The notes under the pieces are model-generated. The model had not been told where the DNA came from, made no database searches, and was given only the letters and a program-made list of their open reading frames with translations. Below, in pieces: positions 1 to 5,734 of a stretch of DNA of 11,887 nucleotides. Every line of letters begins with the position of its first letter. The first letter of the stretch is position 1. The DNA comes from Ectocarpus siliculosus (Eukaryota > Sar > Phaeophyceae > Ectocarpales > Ectocarpaceae), in NCBI GenBank assembly GCA_000310025.1, contig FN648299.1:257242-269128 (forward strand), read 5' to 3'. The position numbers were made by a program, and so were the translations under genes.

Positions 1-379
1 GGGGGGGGGGGGGAGGGGGGCGTTGTCGGTTGGGTCTACCCGATCCCTCCACACCGCACCCCCCCCCAAACGGTGATTCGCGCTTGGCTCAATGGCAGCT
101 GAGTCGGCAGATGGTACCCCCACCCCCCCGCGTTTCTTCGTCTCCAGTGCTTCGGGTAGGGCCGATGCCCTCAACACTACCGCCTAACAATCCCCCCCCT
201 CCCCAAGGAACTTTGTCGCCGATATTTCCAGCATTTCTTCAACAGACCAGGTACACTATGTACGAGGCAAATTACAAATTACGTCTCTGGTTGAGGTTTG
301 TACTTATCGCGTAAACACGTGGCGAGATTGTTGAGAAGGGGGACCATCGGGTGCACCCGTGATCACAGGGCCGACCAAA
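1..379. other. No gene recognised
   Basis: Starts with a G-rich run (1-20) and contains several C-runs (61-67, 119-127, 191-204). An open frame of 94 codons on the + strand is Pro-rich because of the C-runs and has no coding character. Nothing else can be supported. Confidence 0.7.
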
Positions 380-466
380 TCAAAGCGAGACACGCGAAAC
401 ATGGAAGAAGAGAACAACATCAGTTTCCCCGCCGTGCCCGCGTGCGCGATTCAATTCAGCCCACAC

Positions 467-580
467 CTCGTCCGGTCCCGCCCCCTTGGACGCCTGGCTC
501 CTGGCCGACTTAGCCGCGTACACGCGTGTGGCCCAGTCCTGAGACTTGATGGGGTAAGCCTTCCCGGGCTTGATCAACGT
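467..580 (-). CDS. Putative exon of an unrecognised minus-strand gene
   Basis: After a good pyrimidine tract and CTCAG, 38 codons read TLIKPGKAYPIKSQDWATRV followed by an Ala/Ser/Lys-rich segment ending GAGPDE. Composition and codon third positions look coding. A possible donor GTGTGG follows at 466. Alternatively, the frame runs on to TGA ending at 380 as a terminal exon. It probably belongs to the same gene as the islands at higher coordinates, but this is inference from frame compatibility only. Confidence 0.42.
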
Positions 581-1216
581 CTGAGGGACGGCCACAAGAG
601 CGAAGGAAGGCGGTGGGGTGGTGGTGGTGGTTATGACACCGTCTTTGTGGGGTCTTGGGGGAAGTTTAATGTGATCTGGACTTGGATGGAACGAACGCAG
701 CCCTTGGGGGGCGGGGGGGGGGGCAGAGAGAACACGATTCTGAGCAATGGTGTTGGGTCCACGAAACAATTGCAGCCATGAACATGCACCGGCCGACCCA
801 GATAGATGGATGGATGGAGAGAGCTTTCCCCGAACACAAGCAGCAAAGGTCGTGTCTTGCAAACCCGGGATATCTGCACTGATGGTAGCTCGGACAATAG
901 ACGCAGGAGGGGGTAGAGTTCTTTGCTTGGCAACGCCTTTGGAACACAGCCACGTCCAGATGGAGAGGCCTTGTCATTCAGCAGCTTCCAGACGACTTGG
1001 CAGGGGCATTGGTAGTACTACGATAGTTGAGAAACCGGGCGTGGGGGATGGTTTGGGGCACGGCCTATGGAAGGAGAATGTAGCTGAAATGGTTCGTACA
1101 AAACAAGACCGATACACAGTTGTTGTTGTTGGTTGTTGTTGTTGTCTTCGTAATAAACACCGTTCCGGTCTCCGCTCAGTACCTTCTAATACAGTACCCG
1201 CACTGGTCCAACTCAC
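581..1216. other. Probable intron or spacer of the minus-strand gene
   Basis: No exon was recognised. It contains a GGT triplet tract (613-632), an interrupted G-run (705-723), GATG/GATA tetranucleotide copies (802-818) and a GTT-rich tract (1119-1145). Overlapping open frames in several frames show no preferred one. Confidence 0.6.
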
Positions 1217-1388
1217 GCGGCCTCCTTCCGTGGTCGCAAGCCAATAACCCCCAAAGACGGGTACCACACCTTCCCAGAAGTCACAGAACAGCAGCAGTAG
1301 TGCGGCGACTGAAAAAGACACCCACCTCGATTTTCTTCGGTGGCGAATCGTCCGGAACCTTCGTCTCCCCCGTGACGGCGTTAAAAAC
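1217..1388 (-). CDS. Exon-like island with two incompatible models
   Basis: Model 1: an acceptor CCAG gives exon 1388-1326, phase 0 at both ends, reading VFNAVTGETKVPDDSPPKKIE-like sequence, with donor GTGGGT. Model 2: an acceptor CTTTTTCAG gives exon 1308-1217, entering in phase 2 (two bases) and leaving in phase 0, with a hydrophobic start, the segment FCDFWEGVVPVFGGYW and a perfect donor GTGAGT. The models are only 17 bases apart, so both cannot be constitutive neighbouring exons. Each would join in frame to the island at 580-467. Model 1 has the better third-position composition, model 2 the better splice sites. Confidence 0.3.
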
Positions 1389-1392
1389 CTGG

Positions 1393-1587
1393 TACAGCAC
1401 GAGTACAATACATATGATGCACACGTAGGTAGTGACGAACCTAGGATGAAAACCCGTGGAAAACCCGTGAAAAAACTCATGGAAAACCCATGGAAAAATC
1501 ATACCGAGTAGTGCAGCACAAGTATGCGTACGTCGTGACGCCGCCAGGAAAGAAAACCCATGGAAAACCCATGAAAAAACCCGCACC
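1393..1587. repeat. Degenerate tandem duplication with GAAAACCC(A/G)TG units
   Basis: Two similar blocks, about 1393-1506 and 1511-1587, share CAGCAC(G/A)AGTA, then GT(A/C)GTGACG, then several 11-base units close to GAAAACCC(A/G)TG. About eight such units, some degenerate, lie between 1447 and 1580. On the minus strand they produce a spurious Phe/Gly/Val/His-rich peptide. Confidence 0.8.
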
Positions 1588-2124
1588 GAATCCGACGAAA
1601 TTCATGCCAAGACGACTACTGGGGTGGGTGGGCGAGTGGTGACGGGCGCGCTTGCTTCCCTCCCAGCTGTAGAAAACAAAACAAAAAAACAGATGGCCGC
1701 GCAACCATTGGCTTGCCTACCGCCTCCCGTGGGCCCCATGGTTTCCCAGGAGGGGCGTTGACCAACCGTTCCCACGCTGAGTTCCCTATGCCGACTAAAA
1801 ATAGCAGACGCGTGTGAGCAGGTTTCGCGGAAAGAAGAAAGCCTCAAGAGTCAACGCGGAAAGTCTCCAATTAAGAGTCGGTTACGAGCCATGCTGCAGG
1901 ACTCGCTTCTTCGTTTCGGCGATTCGCCTCTCTGCTAAAACGCCGCAGAGATGGCAACGGAACTCCGGTAACCTCGCTGTGGGGTTGACGTGTTGGCTCG
2001 CGCCAGCAACACCATGGGCGGGAAGGCTGTGTGCCAGCGCGGCAAACGGGTGGGGTAGCTGAAGCCGGCGGCGGCGGTGGCGGCCGCGGTGCCGCCGTCG
2101 CCGTGGGTGACATGACCGAGTCAC

Positions 2125-2248
2125 GGCAGATTTCGCGTCGTGTGGCAAAACAAAAACGTTTATCATCCTTGTCGTACAGGATTTCGTTATGTTGGCCTGT
2201 CTCGGCGGATGCCATCATCAAGACACCGCCAGCCAAAGCCTTCACACC
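2125..2248 (-). CDS. Unrecognised membrane protein, putative second exon
   Basis: Begins after the acceptor TTGTTGTAG and reads GVKALAGGVLMMASAETGQ, then HNEILYDKDDKR, continuing the frame of the exon starting at 2627. Its 3' end is unclear. A phase-1 donor (GTGACT) at 2124 would fit the island at 1308-1217. Without splicing, the frame stays open through a proline-rich stretch to TAA at 1873-1871, making a 229-residue two-exon protein. No domain is recognised. Confidence 0.45.
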
Positions 2249-2315
2249 CTACAACAACAGTCAGACATGAAAAAAATAAATAAATAACAAGAACACACAA
2301 AAAAGCGAATCTCAC

Positions 2316-2627
2316 CGGACAGCGCTCGCCATGGTTCCTGGTCTCCTCCTCAGCAAGGCCCCGGGTGTCGCCACTCCCGCCGCCACCACTCCCGCCGCCA
2401 CCGCTCCCGCCGCCAGCGCCGCCCAGCAGCACCCTCCCCGCGCCGCACACGATCAGGGCAGAGACCGCCCCGACCAAAGCCCCCCGCCACCATTGCCCCC
2501 TGCTGCTGCCGCTGCCCCTCCCCCTACCGCCCGGCCACCCAGCGGCGGCGCCGGTGGGAAGGCGCGAAGGAGAGTTCAACGGCGACGGCGACGGCGGCTT
2601 GTACTCGGTTCGAACCGGGCGCAACAT
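2316..2627 (-). CDS. Unrecognised membrane protein, putative first exon
   Basis: I do not recognise the protein. The exon reads 104 codons from ATG at 2627, the first ATG after an in-frame stop (TAG). It starts with a Pro/Ser/Arg-rich segment of about 48 residues. A likely membrane helix follows (residues 50-69, ALVGAVSALIVCGAGRVLLG), then a Gly/Ser linker (GGGSGGGGSGGGGSG, residues 72-86) and a charged stretch. A short basic N-terminus before one helix suggests a type II signal-anchor protein. The donor GTGAGA lies at 2315. Splicing over 67 bp restores an open frame that otherwise runs to an early stop. The region is G/C-rich and low in complexity, so the opposite strand is also open, which lowers confidence. 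Confidence 0.5.
2372..2416. repeat. 15-bp tandem repeat, three units
   Basis: Three copies of a 15-base unit (CACTCCCGCCGCCAC and close variants). On the minus strand each unit encodes one GGGGS-type block of the linker in the putative membrane protein. Confidence 0.9.
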
Positions 2628-3094
2628 TCGCTTGCCGGCGGCTCGGCTTGGGGGCCGCCGCTCCTGAACCAGGTCTGGCGGTCGCAGCAGTATTTTTTCC
2701 CCCACGACGCGGTGGCGGTTAAGAGCGCCTCCCAGCTAGAGGCGAAGGGCGTAGATAATCTTTATCGCAATGGTGCCCGGCGTCCGAAAGCGGAGGGCCA
2801 GTTAGGGCTTGGAGACCGAGCGGTTGGTTAACCGCGGGCGGTTGACAACGCCACAGCCGCTCTCCTGCCCCGTCCTCCCTCTCACCACGGCAACGCTCGA
2901 AAATTGGAACTCCCCGCCCCATCCACAGCGTGGTGGGGTCGTTCGTGCCGCCTCTTCTGCTGTTGTTGCTGGCGAGGCGGTCCGTTCCCCTCCGTCAGCA
3001 GTCAGCAATGCGCTGCGTTCTTGCAGCTGGAGTTGTCGGCAGGATAGCGTCCTGTATGCACAGAATCTTCTTGGAAACTTGCGATGGTTTTGGC

Positions 3095-3113
3095 GAGAGA
3101 GAGAGAGAGAGAG
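3095..3113. repeat. (GA)n microsatellite
   Basis: A run of GA dinucleotides with no interruption, in the divergent intergenic region. Confidence 0.93.
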
Positions 3114-4377
3114 GACGACAGGGAAAGACGGCAGGGGGAGGGGGACGAAGTTTTGGCGACGGCAATACAGAGAGTAAAACCCACACGTGTCATGATTAGT
3201 GCCCGCCGCCGAGGAGGGAGGGCTCTGTGACATTGTTTTGCAAATACATTGCCCTGTAAGGGATGCCCGCAAGGCTTGGGGGAAAATCTCCAGCCATGAA
3301 GAGACACTGGCGAAGACGCCTGGGTACAGAGTGACAGTCGGTCGTGGCTCGCGGACACAACATCGAAGGTGCAGCTTTCTCCGTTTCTCAAACAGAGGCA
3401 AGGGTGGGTGAAGCTCACCAAAGAGCATCCTGACGCCCGTGTACTGCTGTTGGTTGTTGCGAAAACCAATCGAGAGTCAAGTTGTAGTACAACCCGTTGG
3501 AAGCCATCTTTGCACGATGCCAGAAAACAATCCCAGGCCTTGAGCCCAGCAGCTTTAGAGAAATAAACTCTGTCTCCTTGACGTACCGGACCGGGAGAAT
3601 CACCGGATCGGTGTCGTACGTAGTTCGTACACCCGCTCATCCCGAAAAACGCAGACCCGGTAGAAGGCCGCCCAGATCCTGTTTCACCGTCTTGCTAGAC
3701 TCAAAGTGGCACTCATCTAGAGAGGCAGCCAAGATTTGACAGTATTCCAAGAGGCAACAACACTACTGCTGTAGGTGTGGAGACCAAGTCGTCACCATGA
3801 TATTCGATATTGAGGATTATGTTACCGGTACCCACTGCGGTACACTTGGGCGTTCGTGCATGTCCCTCTCTCTGCCGTCGATCAATGCATCTCCGCTACA
3901 GACAACAGCACCAGGTGGTGTGATGTACCACCATACGCGCAGCAATTCAGGATTTCGGGGACAGAGAGACAGAGAGCATGTGTTTTTTTGCAAAGTTCAG
4001 AGTTGACCTGCAATATCATTAGAGTCATATCATAACCTGGCAACTGGCAATAGCAAGACACGGAGAGCTTGCTGAGATCCAAGCTCCTCGCTTCGTAGCA
4101 AGCGGGGGTAACTGGTTTTCGTCGGCGGAACAACCGTAAAACGGAGAACCGCCCTATTGGCTTCGGAGATTTCGGCTCTACCGGACACACACACATACCT
4201 TTTGCTTTTTCCCCTTGATCTTCTCCAGGTTCCCGCTGTGACCAACAGCACTCTATCGGGCAGCACTCCCCCCCCCGCGGACCCCTGCTGATACACGCTC
4301 CACGCACAGGCTTGCAAACTTGCTCAAGATTTGATTTGATCAGAGAGACATCTTCGCGCGCGCGCACGGTTGGAACC

Positions 4378-4617
4378 ATGGTGATCCCATCTTACTTTCC
4401 ACGAAACCCGTCCATCTGCGGGTGCCCCCCAGAGACAACCAACACGCAACAGCCGAGCACACAACGCAGCTCCGAGAGGGAGCTCGAGACCAGAGTTTCT
4501 TCTAACGGATCGGCGCCGCCTCTTCGGGGAGCCGGTCTTCTTCTCTACCAACCGAGAAAGAAGGTGGCTGGGAGGGTAGCTACCCCCAGTCTACGGCTTT
4601 TCTCGGCCATCTGGTGA
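4378..4617 (+). other. Upstream open frame ending two codons before the HDAC ATG
   Basis: An open frame starts at ATG 4312, with a better-context ATG at 4378 (ACCATGG). It ends at TGA 4615-4617, in the same frame as the HDAC ATG at 4621. The peptide is Ser/Thr/Arg-rich without a recognised domain. It could be a chance frame in the 5' leader, a regulatory upstream ORF, or an N-terminal extension cut off by one stop. The transcript start is unknown, so its relevance is uncertain. Confidence 0.3.
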
Positions 4618-4620
4618 ACG

Positions 4621-4657
4621 ATGAGCGAAAAGCGACGCGTATCGTACTTTTACCAGG
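4621..4657 (+). CDS. HDAC: HDAC exon 1 (initiator exon, 37 nt)
   Basis: Encodes Met1 to Gln12 plus the first base of Gly13, reading [12 protein letters not shown]. This matches the conserved first strand of class I HDACs (K-R-V-x-Y-F/Y-Y-D). The donor GTGAGC follows immediately at 4658. The split glycine codon (G + GC) fits exon 2 exactly. TGA at 4615-4617 is in frame, so this ATG is the first usable one. Gln12 stands where most relatives have Asp. The exon is far too short to be found by ORF length and was recognised from the motif. Confidence 0.9.
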
Positions 4658-5693
4658 GTGAGCGAGAAACCTGCCAGAGGTCGTTTGTTGTCATCTCTCT
4701 CTGTCCGTAGGATCCACCGGGCTTTACACAGGCAGCGCCTAAGAAGGCTGCCGCCAGGTAGATCGACTACGCCAGAAGCTAACCTCTGTTTTTTCAATTT
4801 CGAGGCCTGGACTTGTGGGCTCGGAAGCACCCCGAGTACTCACATCACCTATTTAGTCTATCGCTGACCCCTGGCATGGGCAAAAGAGCCGGTAATGTTT
4901 GGGTAAACAACATTGACCTAAACGGCACCGAGACCAGACCATGCTCCTTGTGCGTGTGTGTATCTGGAGAGCTATTGGAAGGCACCTTGGGTGGCCTTTG
5001 CATCGGCTGTAACTGTTGGGACATCACTCCTTCGCCGTGACTCGTTCGCCGTGCTATGGTTCGTTGTCGGAAAGTGTTGGCGACGGTAGAGGTAGGGGTT
5101 GGTGCGGTGTTTCATCCATGGGGATTGCTGACGTGAGGTTGGTCTGTGATGTGTTTGATGCGCGCTCTAGCATAAGAAGTACTAGATAGCATGCGGGGGA
5201 CGGCACCGACACATGTGTTTGTGTCGGCGCGTAACGTGGCACGCATCAGCCGCGAATAGGTGCTGCCCGTTTTCGGCCGATACTGGTAGTACAAGTCAGT
5301 CTGTTTTCTTTCGGCGAAAAAAAGAAAAAATTAAAAAATTCACCCGAAACGAAGGAATGGGACGGACGACAGCAGTGGTCATGCGAATATCCTCAAGGCA
5401 CATTGCCCACGCTATGTAGCATGCCGACAGCTGGTTGTGTGTGTATGCGTTAGCGGTCAACATGATTGCATCCGTAGGCATGAGACACACACGTGTCTCA
5501 CCTCCCCCCCCCACAAGTTGACCCACATCAGTGTAGGGGCACAGAGAATGCGAGCTCTTGACCCCCACCCCCCTTGCCTACACAATGCGAGTTTGATGGA
5601 AACTGGTAGCGCCGTTTGTTTTTTGGGTTAACGAACAAGTGTTACTACTCATATGAGGACCGAACTCCCGCTCTTATCGTTGAACGCAAGGAG

Positions 5694-5734
<41 letters not shown>

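Larger units (their letters stand above)
2628..4620. other. Divergent intergenic or 5' region between the minus-strand gene and HDAC
   Basis: About 2 kb with no confident exon. It contains a (GA)n tract at 3095-3113, a GC dinucleotide tract near 4356-4365 and a C8 run near 4268-4275. Several overlapping open frames of 160-210 codons on the minus strand show no consistent coding signal. It presumably carries the promoters of both flanking genes, but no TATA, initiator or other motif can be assigned. Confidence 0.6.

Noticed and set aside
974-1480. 168-codon minus-strand open frame
   Set aside because: It runs through GTT-triplet and AAAACCC repeats. Only the part at 1308-1217 has splice support, and that is reported separately.
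2331-2831. 166-codon + strand open frame, Ala/Pro/Arg-rich
   Set aside because: Its composition comes from the complement of the Gly/Ser repeat and GC-rich DNA. The minus strand offers splice sites and a membrane helix that explain the region better.
2802-3640. Two overlapping minus-strand open frames of more than 200 codons
   Set aside because: They overlap in different frames, include the GA microsatellite as Ser/Leu repeats and show no domain. Length alone is not persuasive in GC-rich DNA.
3882-4379. 165-codon minus-strand open frame in the HDAC 5' region
   Set aside because: Cys/Arg-rich with no recognisable motif. A short lysine-rich stretch before a GTATGTG donor near 4198 in another frame was also considered, but it has an adjacent upstream stop and no partner exon.
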